From Chelativorans intermedius (GTDB lineage: Bacteria; Pseudomonadota; Alphaproteobacteria; Rhizobiales; Rhizobiaceae), in the NCBI RefSeq assembly GCF_025398255.1, contig NZ_JAODNW010000001.1:310001-374000 (forward strand): a stretch of DNA of 64,000 bases, read 5' to 3'. Positions within the stretch are counted from its first letter, which is position 1. Each line of letters begins with the position of its first letter. A program made the position numbers and the translations under genes. The notes below the pieces were generated by a model, which had not been told where the DNA came from, made no database searches, and worked only from the letters and a program-made list of their open reading frames with translations. Positions 1-9,100 of this stretch are shown piece by piece.

Positions 1-576
1 GATACGGCCGCGCTCGACGAAGCGGGCGTGTGCCGCGCCGCCATCGAGAGCCTCGCGGAAAATTTCTCCGACGGCGTGGTCGCACCGGCATTCTGGCTGG
101 CGCTTCTCGGCCTGCCGGGGGCCGCCGCCTACAAGGCCGTCAACACCGCCGACAGCATGATCGGCCACAAGAGCGAGCGCTACCGTGCCTTCGGCTGGGC
201 GGCAGCGCGTCTCGACGATCTGGTGAACCTGCCGGCCTCGCGGCTTGCGGCGCTGTTGATCGTGGCCGCCGCCTTTCTCGCCCGCCAGGGCTCGCCGGCC
301 GGCGCCTGGCGAGCCGTGAGACGCGACGCCCGCCGCCATCGCTCGCCCAATGCCGGCTGGCCGGAGGCGGCGATGGCTGGCGCGCTCGGGCTGGCGCTCG
401 CCGGGCCGCGCAGCTATGGCGGCCAGACCGTGGAGGATGCGGTGATGGGAGAGGGCGGCCGCCGCGCGGCCAGCGCTGCCGACATTCGCCGCGCGCTCCG
501 GCTCTTCTGGGCGGCCGACGCCCTGCTTATCGCCCTTGCGGGCGTCCTGGCGGGGCTTTTCATGCTGCATGGCTGA
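1..576 (+). CDS. cobD: Adenosylcobinamide-phosphate synthase CobD/CbiB (5' truncated)
   Basis: This is an integral membrane protein that attaches (R)-1-amino-2-propanol phosphate to adenosylcobyric acid, giving adenosylcobinamide phosphate. The reading frame is open from base 1, so the start lies outside the window; 191 codons remain of a family usually a little over 300 residues long. The family motif [14 protein letters not shown] lies near residue 17 of the visible part, followed by hydrophobic helices and a [12 protein letters not shown] segment. The C-terminus ends in a membrane helix. The stop at 574-576 lies inside the last codons of cobQ on the other strand, so the two genes converge with a 17-bp overlap. 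cobC, which often neighbours cobD, would be off the left edge; that is expectation, not observation. Confidence 0.95.
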   Translation, partial: DTAALDEAGVCRAAIESLAENFSDGVVAPAFWLALLGLPGAAAYKAVNTADSMIGHKSERYRAFGWAAARLDDLVNLPASRLAALLIVAAAFLARQGSPAGAWRAVRRDARRHRSPNAGWPEAAMAGALGLALAGPRSYGGQTVEDAVMGEGGRRAASAADIRRALRLFWAADALLIALAGVLAGLFMLHG

Positions 577-2020
577 AAAGCCTTTCGAGATCGACATGGG
601 CCTCCAGGTGCCGGGCCAGCGCCTCCAGGGTTTCCTCAACGCCCGCCTCGTAGTCGTGGCCGGCCGCCCTGCCGCCGAGCCGTGCGAGCCAGGCGGCGCG
701 CTGGCGGTCGTCGGCAAAGAGCCCGTGGACATAGGTGCCGAACACGCGCCCGCCCGCCGCCACGGCGCCGTCCGGGCGCCCGCCCTCCAGACGGGCGAAG
801 GGGCGGGCGCAATCCGCGCCTTCGCTTCTGCCCATGTGCATCTCGTAGCCCCTGAACGCGACGCCGTCGAAGGTGCTGCCTGCCACCGTCACCAGCCGCT
901 TGTCGGGTGAAAGCGTGGTGTCGACCTCCAGAAGCCCGAGCCCCGGCATGCGCCCGGCCGGCCCCTCCATGCCGTGCGGATCCGCTATCGTGCGCCCCAG
1001 CATCTGGTAGCCGCCGCACAAGCCCAGCACATACCCGCCGCGACGCAGATGGGCGGCGATGTCGATGTCGAAGCCGGCCGCCTTGAGGGCCTGCAGGTCG
1101 GACATGGTGGCCTTGGAGCCGGCCAGCAGCACGAGCGCCGCATCGCCCGGCAGGGCCTCGCCCGGCCACACGCGCACGAGATCGACATCGGGTTCGCTTT
1201 CCAGCGGGTCCAGGTCGTCGAAATTGGCGATGTGGGGCAGGATGGGCACGGCAATCTTCACCCGCCCGCCTGCAGGGCGCACCTCATGCTTGCCGGCAAG
1301 CGCCAGCGCGTCCTCCGCGGGCAGGCGGCGCGCCCCCTCGAAGAAGGGCACGAGGCCGAGCGCCTCCCAGCCGGTGCGCCGGGCGATCTCGGCCATGCCG
1401 TCCTCGAAAAGCGCGGGGTCGCCGCGAAAGCGGTTGACGATGAAACCGCGGATCATGGCCGCATCGGCCGGCTCGATCACATGCCTGGTGCCCACCAGGC
1501 TGGCGATCACGCCGCCGCGGTCGATGTCGCCGATCAGCACGACCGGCACGTTCGCGGCGCGGGCAAAGCCCATATTGGCGATGTCGCGGGCGCGCAGATT
1601 GATTTCCGAGGCGCTGCCGGCGCCCTCCACGAGCACGAGATCGGCATCGCGCGCGAGATGGCGGAAGCTTTCGAGCACGCGCGGCAGAAGTTTTCCCTTC
1701 ACGTGCTGGTAGTCGGCGGCGCCGGCGTTGCCATACACCTTGCCCTGCACGACGATCTGCGCGCCCACTGCACTCTGCGGCTTGAGAAGCACCGGGTTCA
1801 TGTGCACGCTCGGGGCCGCGCGCGCGGCACGCGCCTGCAGAGCCTGCGCCCGGCCGATCTCGCCGCCGTCGGCCGTCACCGCCGCGTTGTTCGACATGTT
1901 CTGCGGCTTGAAGGGCAGCACCTTGAGCCCCCGGTTGGCGAAGGCCCGGCAAAGGCCGGCGACGATCAGCGACTTGCCGACATCCGAGCCCGTGCCCTGG
2001 AACATCAGCGCCCGCGGCAT
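560..2020 (-). CDS. cobQ: Cobyric acid synthase CobQ
   Basis: CobQ is a glutamine-dependent amidotransferase that amidates the b, d, e and g carboxylates of adenosylcobyrinic a,c-diamide to give adenosylcobyric acid. The protein is 486 residues. An N-terminal dethiobiotin-synthetase-like ATPase domain carries GTGSDVGKS (9-17) and NMSNNAAVT (41-49). A C-terminal class I glutaminase-like domain carries the nucleophile Cys335 in GLCGGYQM and a late GTYVHGLF histidine. The frame stays open well upstream, but the ATG at 2018-2020 gives the canonical N-terminus and sits 2 nt after the cobO stop, so translation is probably coupled. It is the last gene of the cbtB-cbtA-cobU-cobO-cobQ operon, under the minus-strand cobalamin riboswitch. 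Confidence 0.97.
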   Translation of the reverse strand: MPRALMFQGTGSDVGKSLIVAGLCRAFANRGLKVLPFKPQNMSNNAAVTADGGEIGRAQALQARAARAAPSVHMNPVLLKPQSAVGAQIVVQGKVYGNAGAADYQHVKGKLLPRVLESFRHLARDADLVLVEGAGSASEINLRARDIANMGFARAANVPVVLIGDIDRGGVIASLVGTRHVIEPADAAMIRGFIVNRFRGDPALFEDGMAEIARRTGWEALGLVPFFEGARRLPAEDALALAGKHEVRPAGGRVKIAVPILPHIANFDDLDPLESEPDVDLVRVWPGEALPGDAALVLLAGSKATMSDLQALKAAGFDIDIAAHLRRGGYVLGLCGGYQMLGRTIADPHGMEGPAGRMPGLGLLEVDTTLSPDKRLVTVAGSTFDGVAFRGYEMHMGRSEGADCARPFARLEGGRPDGAVAAGGRVFGTYVHGLFADDRQRAAWLARLGGRAAGHDYEAGVEETLEALARHLEAHVDLERLFSHAA

Positions 2021-2022
2021 GG

Positions 2023-2637
2023 CTAGAACTCGATGCCCTTCTGGGCCTTCACGCCGGCGGAAAAGTGGTGCTTGACCTGTCCCATCTCGGTGACGAGGTC
2101 GGCGGCCTCGATGAGCGGCGGCTTGGCGTTGCGGCCGGTAACGACCACGTGCAGGTCGTCGCGGCGGGCGCTCAGCACCGCCACCACATCGGCGACATCG
2201 AGATAGTTGTAGCGCAGCGCGATGTTGAGTTCGTCGAGAATGACGAGCCCGAAGTCGGGATCGTCCATCAGCATGCGCGCCCTTGCCCAGGCCCTTTCGG
2301 CGGCGGCGATGTCGCGTGCAAGGTCCTGCGTCTCCCAGGTGAAGCCTTCGCCCATGCTGTGCCAGGACACCAGGTCGCCGAAGCGCGCCAGCGCCTCCCG
2401 TTCGCCGGTGTGCCACGCCCCCTTGATGAACTGCACGACCCCGACGCGGCGCCCGTGGCCCAGCATCCTGAGCGCCAGGCCGAAAGCCGCGGTGGACTTG
2501 CCCTTGCCGGGGCCGGTGTTGACGATCAAGAGGCCCTTTTCCGCTGTCCTTGCGGCCACCTCGGCGTCCTGCACCGCTTTGCGCTTGGCCATCTTGGCCC
2601 TGTGGCGCCGGGCCTCGGCTTCGTCGATGTCGCGCAT
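2023..2637 (-). CDS. cobO: Cob(I)yrinic acid a,c-diamide adenosyltransferase CobO (BtuR/CobA type)
   Basis: CobO transfers the 5'-deoxyadenosyl group of ATP to the Co(I) corrinoid, forming the carbon-cobalt bond. It is 204 residues, a normal length for the BtuR/CobA-Salmonella family. The phosphate-binding loop GPGKGKST is at 42-49, preceded by a basic, charged N-terminal helix. The family signatures [24 protein letters not shown] and VVVTGRNA follow in order. It sits 1 nt downstream of cobU/cobP and 2 nt upstream of cobQ, consistent with one mRNA. In the aerobic route it follows CobN-mediated cobalt insertion and Co(II) reduction; no corrin reductase gene is in this window. Confidence 0.96.
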   Translation of the reverse strand: MRDIDEAEARRHRAKMAKRKAVQDAEVAARTAEKGLLIVNTGPGKGKSTAAFGLALRMLGHGRRVGVVQFIKGAWHTGEREALARFGDLVSWHSMGEGFTWETQDLARDIAAAERAWARARMLMDDPDFGLVILDELNIALRYNYLDVADVVAVLSARRDDLHVVVTGRNAKPPLIEAADLVTEMGQVKHHFSAGVKAQKGIEF

Positions 2638-2638
2638 G

Positions 2639-3154
2639 TCACTTCACCTTCAGGGGCAGGCCGGCGGCCATGAGCTCGACGCTGTCGGCCCTGGCGGCGA
2701 CCATCTGGTTGAGCATGCCTGCCGCATCGCGGAAGCGGCGGGCCAGTGCATTTTCCGGCACGATGCCAAGCCCCACCTCGCTCGCCACCACCACCCAGGG
2801 GCCGCGCGGGCGCGCCAGCGCATCGGCCAGGTGCCGGCACGCCTCTTCTACCGCGTGACCGGCCAGCATCACATTGCTCAGCCAGAGGGTCAGACAATCG
2901 ACAAGAAGCGGCTGGCCGTCCGCCACCTCGGCCAGCGCCTCGGCAAGCGCAAGCGGTGCCTCCCGCGTTCTCCATTGCGGGCCGCGGCGCGCGCGATGGG
3001 CAGCGATGCGCGCCCGCATCTCCTCGTCATGCGCCTCGGCCGTTGCGATATAGGCCCAGGGCGGCGGACAGGCCGCAACCAGCGCCTCGGCGTGGCGGCT
3101 CTTGCCCGAGCGCGCCCCGCCCAGGACGAGGGTGAGGCGGCCGCCCTCAGGCAA
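2639..3154 (-). CDS. cobU: Bifunctional adenosylcobinamide kinase / adenosylcobinamide-phosphate guanylyltransferase
   Basis: This enzyme (CobP in Pseudomonas denitrificans naming, CobU in Salmonella) phosphorylates adenosylcobinamide and then transfers GMP from GTP to make adenosylcobinamide-GDP for nucleotide loop assembly. It is 171 residues, the usual size. The Walker A loop GGARSGKS is at 12-19, a YIATAEA segment follows, then LLVDCLTLWLSN (Walker B region) and VVVASEVGLGIVPEN. The start codon overlaps the 3' end of cbtA by 8 nt and the stop is 1 nt before cobO, so it is translationally linked on both sides. The product feeds CobS (CobV), encoded on the other strand at 18042. Confidence 0.96.
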   Translation of the reverse strand: MPEGGRLTLVLGGARSGKSRHAEALVAACPPPWAYIATAEAHDEEMRARIAAHRARRGPQWRTREAPLALAEALAEVADGQPLLVDCLTLWLSNVMLAGHAVEEACRHLADALARPRGPWVVVASEVGLGIVPENALARRFRDAAGMLNQMVAARADSVELMAAGLPLKVK

Positions 3155-3878
3155 GGTGGCTCTGCGGCGCGTCCATCGCCTCGGCGAAGCGCGCGCGCGC
3201 CACCCCCACCGCAGCCCCCAGCACCAGCCAGAAGACGAGATTGGTCAGCGTCACCGCCACCACGAAATCGTGATGCAGGGCGGCGGGCACCGCCGTCTCA
3301 TGGCTTGCCGGCTGCGGGGCGCCCAGCGCGTGGGGCGCCACGATCAGCGCCACGCCCGCCACCGCCAGAAGTGCCCGGCGGCCGAAGACGATGAGCGCCA
3401 GCCCGGCCGCCGTCGCGCAGACGGTGGCGATCCACCATGCCTGGCGCGCCAAAAGGTCGGCCGCCGGCATGCCGGGAAGCTCTGGCGGCAGGCCGAGACC
3501 CGGCGCCAGCGTGAAGACAGCAAAACCCGACAGACCCCAAAGGAGGCCCTGGCGCCAGCCGGCGATGCCGCCCGCCGCCTCGGAGGCGGCAACCAGCACA
3601 AGCGCAAAGCCGATCGCGGTGACGATGTTGACCAGTACTGTATAGACGGTGCGCTCCGCCCCGTCGGCCGGCATCCAGGCGTCTTCGCCGTGGTGGTGGT
3701 CGGAGGCGGCGACCTCTTGACCGTGGTCGTGATCGGGCGCCGGCGCCCCCGTCTGCTCGTAAGCCTCGGCGGCGAGAATCAGCGGCACGGTGAACATACC
3801 CTGCAGCCCTGCCATGACGATGCCGGCGAAAAGCCCGGCGATGACGGCCAGAAAGACCGTGTTTCTGAATACGGACAT
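3147..3878 (-). CDS. cbtA: CbtA family cobalt transporter subunit
   Basis: CbtA is predicted to be the multi-spanning membrane component of a B12-regulated cobalt uptake system. The role comes from riboswitch linkage and co-occurrence with cbtB, so substrate transport is inferred here. About five hydrophobic segments are visible in 243 residues. Between the first and second lies a histidine/aspartate cluster (DHDHGQ and DHHHGED, roughly residues 50-65), a plausible metal-binding loop. The ATG at 3876-3878 is preferred over an in-frame start six codons upstream because AGAGGGGGA lies just before it. The gene follows cbtB by 80 nt and its 3' end overlaps cobU by 8 nt. Confidence 0.9.
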   Translation of the reverse strand: MSVFRNTVFLAVIAGLFAGIVMAGLQGMFTVPLILAAEAYEQTGAPAPDHDHGQEVAASDHHHGEDAWMPADGAERTVYTVLVNIVTAIGFALVLVAASEAAGGIAGWRQGLLWGLSGFAVFTLAPGLGLPPELPGMPAADLLARQAWWIATVCATAAGLALIVFGRRALLAVAGVALIVAPHALGAPQPASHETAVPAALHHDFVVAVTLTNLVFWLVLGAAVGVARARFAEAMDAPQSHLA

Positions 3879-3958
3879 GGAATCCCCCTCTGCCATGAAA
3901 TCTTTCGCCCGAAGGGCATCGCGCCCCCGGGCTCACAACGCGCAACGAAGGCGGCGCG

Positions 3959-4135
3959 TCAGTGGCAGGGGAAGGCCATGGAATGGCGGTAGTCGTGGCC
4001 GGCGTTGTGGACAACGTCCATATGCGCGAAGCCGGCAACGCCGATGATGGCAAGGCCCAGCAGCCCGGTCATCAGAAGAGGCCGGATGCGCGCCATCGCC
4101 GCGTGGCCGGCGCCAGGCATGGTGGATGCGGTCAT
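3959..4135 (-). CDS. cbtB: CbtB domain-containing small membrane protein
   Basis: This 58-residue protein has one transmembrane helix (about residues 18-36) and a short metal-ligand-rich tail, HNAGHDYRHSMAFPCH. Those histidines and the terminal Cys-His pair are the hallmark of CbtB, the small partner of CbtA in predicted cobalt transport. AGGAG lies about 9 nt before the ATG at 4133-4135 and fixes the start; the open frame continues upstream through the riboswitch but is not coding there. The leader contains a complete cobalamin riboswitch and a small hairpin (4151-4167) next to the ribosome site. CbtB is first in the operon, so it is the direct target of the riboswitch. Confidence 0.9.
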   Translation of the reverse strand: MTASTMPGAGHAAMARIRPLLMTGLLGLAIIGVAGFAHMDVVHNAGHDYRHSMAFPCH

Positions 4136-4150
4136 GATCTGCTCCTTTTC

Positions 4151-4167
4151 ACCCTCCACCCGAGGGT
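4151..4167 (-). promoter_or_regulatory. Hairpin beside the cbtB ribosome-binding site
   Basis: On the minus strand ACCCTC and GAGGGT form a perfect 6-bp stem with a 5-nt loop, between the B12 box (4191-4205) and the AGGAG of cbtB. It could be part of the riboswitch expression platform controlling translation. That role is inferred from position only. Confidence 0.4.
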
Positions 4168-4186
4168 TCCTGGGGTTGCGTCGCGT

Positions 4187-4350
4187 CGACGGCAGGTCTC
4201 CTGGCTCGCGGGTCTGGGCTCTCGCCCGCCTTCCCGAAGCACATGCTCCAGTGGCGGTTGGGCGAAGCTCGCCGCTCACAGTTGCGGGGGCAGCCGCGGA
4301 TCGGGTTTCCCCTACCGCGTTCCCTCTTTCGTCCCCGAAGGGAACCGACG
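4187..4350 (-). promoter_or_regulatory. Cobalamin riboswitch controlling cbtB-cbtA-cobU-cobO-cobQ
   Basis: Read on the minus strand, this leader contains the conserved cobalamin aptamer elements in order: a GGTTCCC/GGGAAC-type 5' stem, GCCCCCGCAACTGT of the core, and the 3' B12 box GCCAGGAGACCTGCC (complement of 4191-4205). The B12 box ends about 55 nt before the cbtB start codon. High adenosylcobalamin is expected to repress the cobalt uptake and late-synthesis operon. Outer boundaries are approximate because pairing of the closing stem was judged by eye. Confidence 0.93.
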
Positions 4351-4403
4351 ACGCTGCAAGCTTAGACGAAATCGTTGCGTGCACAAGACGGAAATCATCC
4401 GCG

Positions 4404-4432
4404 TTGACAGGCAAGCCACGGCCCCTCTAAAT
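4404..4432 (+). promoter_or_regulatory. Sigma-70 type promoter for the cob operon leader
   Basis: A perfect -35 hexamer TTGACA (4404-4409) is followed after 17 nt by CTAAAT (4427-4432). A start near 4439 would begin the transcript just before the plus-strand cobalamin riboswitch, which supports the call. It lies in the short interval between the two divergent riboswitches. I could not find an equally good promoter for the opposite direction. Confidence 0.6.
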
Positions 4433-4437
4433 GACGC

Positions 4438-4622
4438 TGCGACGGTTCTTCCGGCCGAGAGGCCGGGAGCTAAGAGGGAATGCGGTGCGCCCCTTCGGGG
4501 CAAGTCCGCAGCTGTCCCCGCAACTGTAATCGGAGAGCCCTCCGCAAGAGGCCACTGAGGCGAATGCCCCGGGAAGGCGCGGCAGGGCGGCGATCCGTAA
4601 GCCAGGAGACCTGCCGTCGAGA
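4438..4622 (+). promoter_or_regulatory. Cobalamin riboswitch controlling the DUF1636-cobW-cobN-cob operon
   Basis: The leader shows the aptamer core GCAGCTGTCCCCGCAACTGT (near 4507-4526) and the B12 box GCCAGGAGACCTGCC at 4601-4615. The box is identical over all 15 bases to that of the divergent riboswitch. It lies 30-60 nt before the first gene, leaving a short expression platform (4622-4670) in which I see no obvious T-tract terminator; control of translation initiation is therefore more likely than transcription termination. It is expected to shut off the corrin ring operon when B12 is plentiful. Confidence 0.94.
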
Positions 4623-4646
4623 AGTTCAATCCTGACCGCCTGGCGG

Positions 4647-5108
4647 GTGACCCGGGCAAAGGACGCGCTCTTGACCGACGGCTTTTCACGACAGGCGGAT
4701 TCTCCCTTCCCTCCCGTTTGCGGCACGGCAGAGGCCGGTGGCGCGGTCACCATCGTGGTGTGCAGTTCCTGCCGACGGCCGGGCGATGGCGAGGCCCTGC
4801 CGCGCCCCGGCTCGGCGCTGGCGCGCAACACGGCGGAGGCAGCCCGCGACGCGGATGTTCGCGTGCGCCAGGTCGCCTGTCTGGGCAATTGCAGGCGCGG
4901 CCTGTCGGCGGCCATCCTGCGCGAGGGGTGCTGGTCCTACGTGTTCGGCGGCCTTGCGCCGCACAGCGGGCCGGACCTGGTGGCCGGCGCGCGGCTGTTT
5001 GCCGAATCGCACGACGGCTTCATGCCCTTCCGCGGCCGCCCGGAAGCGCTGAAGCGCGGCCTCGTCGCCCGTATTCCCACCCTCGACAGCCTGAAGGAGA
5101 TCCCATGA
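4647..5108 (+). CDS. DUF1636 family metal-binding protein, first gene of the cob operon
   Basis: DUF1636 proteins are small, cysteine-containing proteins repeatedly found beside cobW and B12 biosynthesis genes; their activity is not established. The 153-codon frame has CSSC (39-42) and CLGNC (78-82), a spacing reminiscent of thioredoxin-fold [2Fe-2S] ferredoxins, followed by RRGLSAAI and a conserved FGGL segment. The start is uncertain: the frame opens with GTG at 4647, but TTG at 4671 has AAAGGA 7-8 nt upstream and may be the real start, and the recognisable domain only begins near residue 33. Its last four bases form an ATGA overlap with cobW. A role in metal delivery or sensing for cobalt insertion is inferred from position. 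Confidence 0.85.
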   Translation: MTRAKDALLTDGFSRQADSPFPPVCGTAEAGGAVTIVVCSSCRRPGDGEALPRPGSALARNTAEAARDADVRVRQVACLGNCRRGLSAAILREGCWSYVFGGLAPHSGPDLVAGARLFAESHDGFMPFRGRPEALKRGLVARIPTLDSLKEIP

Positions 5109-6142
5109 GTGCCTGCATCCGCCGTGTCCCCTGTACCGTCGTCACCGGCTTCCTCGGCGCGGGCAAGACGACGCTTATCCGCAACGTCCTGGCGCGGGCA
5201 AACGGGCGGCGCATTGCCATCATCGTCAACGAGTTTGGCGATGTCGGCATCGACGGCGAGCTCCTGAGGAGCTGCGGCATCGAGGGCTGTCTTGAAGACG
5301 ACGTGCTGGAGCTTGCCAATGGCTGCATCTGCTGCACGGTGGCCGACGATTTCGTGCCGGCGCTCGACCGCATCCTGGCGCGCGCGCGGCCGGTCGACCA
5401 TATCCTCATCGAGACTTCGGGGCTCGCCTTGCCCAAGCCGCTGGTGCAGGCGTTCAACTGGCCGAACGTGAAGAACCGCGTCACCGTGGATGGCGTGGTG
5501 GCGGTGGTGGACGGGCCGGCTCTGGCGGCGGGAAGGGTGGCGGCCGACGAGGCCGCGCTCGCCGCGCAGCGCGCCGCCGACGAATCGCTCGACCATGACG
5601 ATCCCATCGAGGAGGTGTTCGAGGATCAGGTGGCCTGTGCCGATCTCGTCATCCTCTCCAAGAGCGATCTTCTCGACGAGGCGGGCCTTGCCCGCGCCCG
5701 GCGCGCCGTGGAGCGCCGCCTTTCCCCGGCCGTCAAGATCGTCCATGGCGCCAATGGCGATGTCGATCCCGGTGTGCTCCTGGGGCTTGGCCTTGCCGTG
5801 GAGGAGGACATCGAGAACCGCTGGAGCCACCACGACGGCGCCGACGAGCACGAGCACGACGATTTCGAGACCTTCATCGTCGATCTGCCGCCGGTGGCCG
5901 CGCCGGATGAGCTGGCGCGGCGGGTGGCGCGCGCCGCCGAGGCGCAGAACGTGCTGCGCCTCAAGGGGTTCGCGCATGTTGCGGGAAAGCCGATGCGCCT
6001 TGTCGTGCAGGCCGTCGGCCCCCGAGTGACCCATCACTACGATCGCGCCTGGAAGGCGGATGAGAAACGGGCGACGCGCCTCGTCGTCATCGGCCTGAAG
6101 GGCCTTGACCGCGCGGCGGTCGAATCGCTGCTGGCGGCCTGA
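5105..6142 (+). CDS. cobW: CobW, G3E-family metallochaperone GTPase
   Basis: CobW is a COG0523 GTPase thought to deliver Co(II) to the cobaltochelatase. In 345 residues it shows the P-loop GFLGAGKTT (15-23), the metal-binding GCICC motif (73-77), a switch-region LIETSGLALP, the SKSD guanine specificity motif, and a histidine/acid-rich stretch (SHHDG..DEHEHDD, about 240-252) before the C-terminal CobW_C domain. AAGGAG precedes the ATG, and the start overlaps the DUF1636 stop by four bases. cobN follows after 4 nt, matching the usual cobW-cobN arrangement in alphaproteobacteria and supporting a role in cobalt rather than zinc handling. Confidence 0.96.
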   Translation: MSACIRRVPCTVVTGFLGAGKTTLIRNVLARANGRRIAIIVNEFGDVGIDGELLRSCGIEGCLEDDVLELANGCICCTVADDFVPALDRILARARPVDHILIETSGLALPKPLVQAFNWPNVKNRVTVDGVVAVVDGPALAAGRVAADEAALAAQRAADESLDHDDPIEEVFEDQVACADLVILSKSDLLDEAGLARARRAVERRLSPAVKIVHGANGDVDPGVLLGLGLAVEEDIENRWSHHDGADEHEHDDFETFIVDLPPVAAPDELARRVARAAEAQNVLRLKGFAHVAGKPMRLVVQAVGPRVTHHYDRAWKADEKRATRLVVIGLKGLDRAAVESLLAA

Positions 6143-6146
6143 GGCC

Positions 6147-9100
6147 ATGCATATCCTCGCCACCAGCTCCGCCTCGCTTGATGATCTGATCGAGCCCGTC
6201 GATCTGCGCCAGCGCCCGGCGGAGATGGTGGCACTGTCCTTCACCGACAGCGACCTTTCCAGCCTTGCCGCGGCCTGGCGTGCGGAGGGTTCGGCGGTGC
6301 CGGAGCTTCGCCTCGCGTCCCTGCGCGAGCTGCGCCATCCCATGTCGGTCGATCTGTGGGTGGATGGCGTCGGCGCGCAGGCCCGCGTCATCGTCGCGCG
6401 TATTCTGGGCGGGTACGACTGGTGGCGCTATGGCTGCGACCGGCTGGCTGCTGTCGCCCGCGAAAGGGGCATTGCGCTCGCCCTTCTGCCCGGCGATTGC
6501 AACATGCGCGACGCGCGGCTGGCGGCGCGTTCCACCGTTGGCCCGCAAAGCTACGAGCGGCTGCTGTCCTGCTTCCGCGAGGGCGGGCCGCAGAATCTGC
6601 GTCTCCTCCTCCGCCACATGGCGCGTCTTGCCGGTCGCGACATCGCGGCGGGCGAGCCGCGCCCGCTGGCGCGCGCCGGCTTCTACGCGCCGGGCCGGGG
6701 CGTGGTGCCGCTCGACCATTTCGCAGCCTGCGGGGAAAAGCGGCCCGTGGTTCCGCTGGTCTTCTACCGCTCGATGCTGCTGGCCGGCGATGTGGCGCCC
6801 GTCGACGCGTTGGCCGAGGCCCTCGCGCAGAGGGGAATCCTTGCCGTACCCGTCTTCGTGGCAAGCCTGCGGGAGGCTGCGGCGCAGCAATGTCTCGCCG
6901 AGGCGGCGCGGGTGCTCAAGCCCGTCGCGCTCATCACCGCCACCGCCTTTGCCAGCAACATGGAGGGAGAGGCGGACGGCCTGTTCGACAGGCTTGGCCT
7001 GCCGGTCTTCCAGGCGGCCATCGCCACCACGCAGCGCCAGGCCTGGGAGGCGGGCGAGCGCGGGCTGGCGCCGGCCGACCTTGCCATGCACGTGGTGCTG
7101 CCGGAGCTTGACGGCCGCATCATGGCCGGCGCCATCTCCTTCAAGGAGCCGCAGGAGGCCGACCCGGCGCTGGCCGCCGGCATTCAGGCAAACCATCCGG
7201 TGCCCGACCGCGTGGCGCAGGTGGCCGCGCGCGTCGCGGCCTTCATCGCGCTGCAGTCCACGCCGCGTGCGCAGCGCCGCCTTGCCATCATCCTGCCGGA
7301 CTATCCGGCGGCCAGGGGGCGGGCCGGCTATGCGGTGGGCCTCGACGTGCCGCAAAGTGCCATTGCCATGCTTCACGACCTCAAGGAAGCCGGCTATCAC
7401 GTTGAGAATATTCCGCAATCGCCGCGCGATCTCATGCGGCTTCTGGAGCGGGAAGGCGCCTTGCTCTCCGCTGCCGAATATGCCGCCGCCTTCGCGCGCC
7501 TGCCGCCGCCTTCGCGCGATGCGGTCACGGCCGCCTGGGGGCAGCCGCAGGAGGCTGCCGGCGACGGCGCCTTCCGTTTCCGGGCGGCCCGCTTCGGCCA
7601 TGTCACCGTGTGCTTTGCGCCGGACAGGGGGCGTTCGGCCGAGCGGCGGACGGAGTATCACGATCCCTATCTGCCGCCCGGCCATCGCCTTCTGGCCTTC
7701 GGCGTATGGCTCAGGGAAGCGCTCGGCTGCCATGCGCTCGTGCATCTCGGCGCCCATGGCACGCTGGAATGGCTGCCGGGCAAGGCGGTGGCCCTGAGCC
7801 GCAACTGCTTCCCCGAGATCGTGGCGGGCAGCCTTCCCGTGGTCTATCCCTTCATCGTCAGCAATCCGGGCGAGGCTGCGCAGGCCAAGCGGCGGATTGC
7901 CGCCGTGACGCTCGGCCACCTGACGCCGCCGCTCGTTGGCGCGGGGCTTGCGCCGCAGGAGCAGGCGCTCGAACGGCTGGTGGACGAATACGCCCAGGCC
8001 GACGGGCTTGACCGGCGCCGCCGCGACAGGCTTGCCCGGCTGATCGTGGAGACGGCCAGAGACAGCGGCCTTGCGCGCGAGGCCGGCGTCGCGGAGGACG
8101 ACGAACCAGAGGCGGCGCTGTTGCGCATCGACGCCTGGCTTTGCGATCTCAAGGATTTCGCCATCAAGGACGGCCACCATGTCTATGGCCGTGCGGACGA
8201 GGGAGAGGGCGACGCGGCGCGGCGCGAGAGTGCGGCGCGCGAGCGCCAGGCATTCATCGACGCGCTCGACGGCCGGCGCGTGCCGCCCGGCCCTTCCGGC
8301 GCGCCGGCGCGCCGGCGCACGGACGTGCTGCCCACCGGGCGCAACCTCTTCACCGCCGATCCACGCACCCTGCCCACGCCGACCGCGCAGGCGCTGGGCG
8401 AGGCGGCGGCCGAGGAGGTGGTGCGCGCCTACCTTCAGGAACATGGCGAGTATCCGCGCACCCTGGTGCTCGATCTGTGGGGCAGCGCCTCGCTGCGCAC
8501 CGGCGGCGAGGAGATTGCGCAGGGGCTGGCGCTCATGGGGTGCCGCCCGCAGTGGGATTCGGCCACCGGGCGCGTTACCGGCATCGAGGTGCTGCCGCCG
8601 GCGGCCATCGGCCGGCCGCGCATCGACGTGACGTGGCGCATTTCCGGCCTGTTCCGCGACATGTTTCCCGTGCAGATTGCGCTTCTGGACGCCGCGGTGG
8701 CCGCCGTCGCGGCCCGCCAGGAGGCGGAGGACGAAAATCCCCTTGCCGCCGCCGCGCGGCGCGAGGGCGGGCGGCCCGCACGCATTTTCGGCTCCGCCCC
8801 CGGCACCTATGGCGCCGGCATCGAGGAACGGCTGACCGATGGCGCGTGGGAGGAGCGCGCCGAACTCGGCCACGCCTATCTCGACGCCGCCTCCCACGCC
8901 TTCGGCGGCGCGGAGGGGGTGGGGCGCCGCGCGCCCGGCGCCTTTGCTGCGCGCATCGCCGGTGCCGACCTGCTGGTGCATCCGGGCGACGATCCGGGCC
9001 GCGACATTCTGGAGGGCTCGGCCGATGTCGCCTTCATCGGCGGCTTTTCCGCCGCCCTTGCCGCGCTCGGGCACAGGGCGGACCTCGTGGTGCTGGACAC

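Noticed and set aside
3102-3992. 296-codon plus-strand frame opposite cbtA
   Set aside because: Antisense to cbtA/cobU with no domain and a biased composition; the minus-strand genes have ribosome sites and family motifs.
5816-5860. His-rich stretch in cobW as a repeat or tag-like insertion
   Set aside because: Histidine/acid-rich segments are normal in CobW-type metallochaperones.
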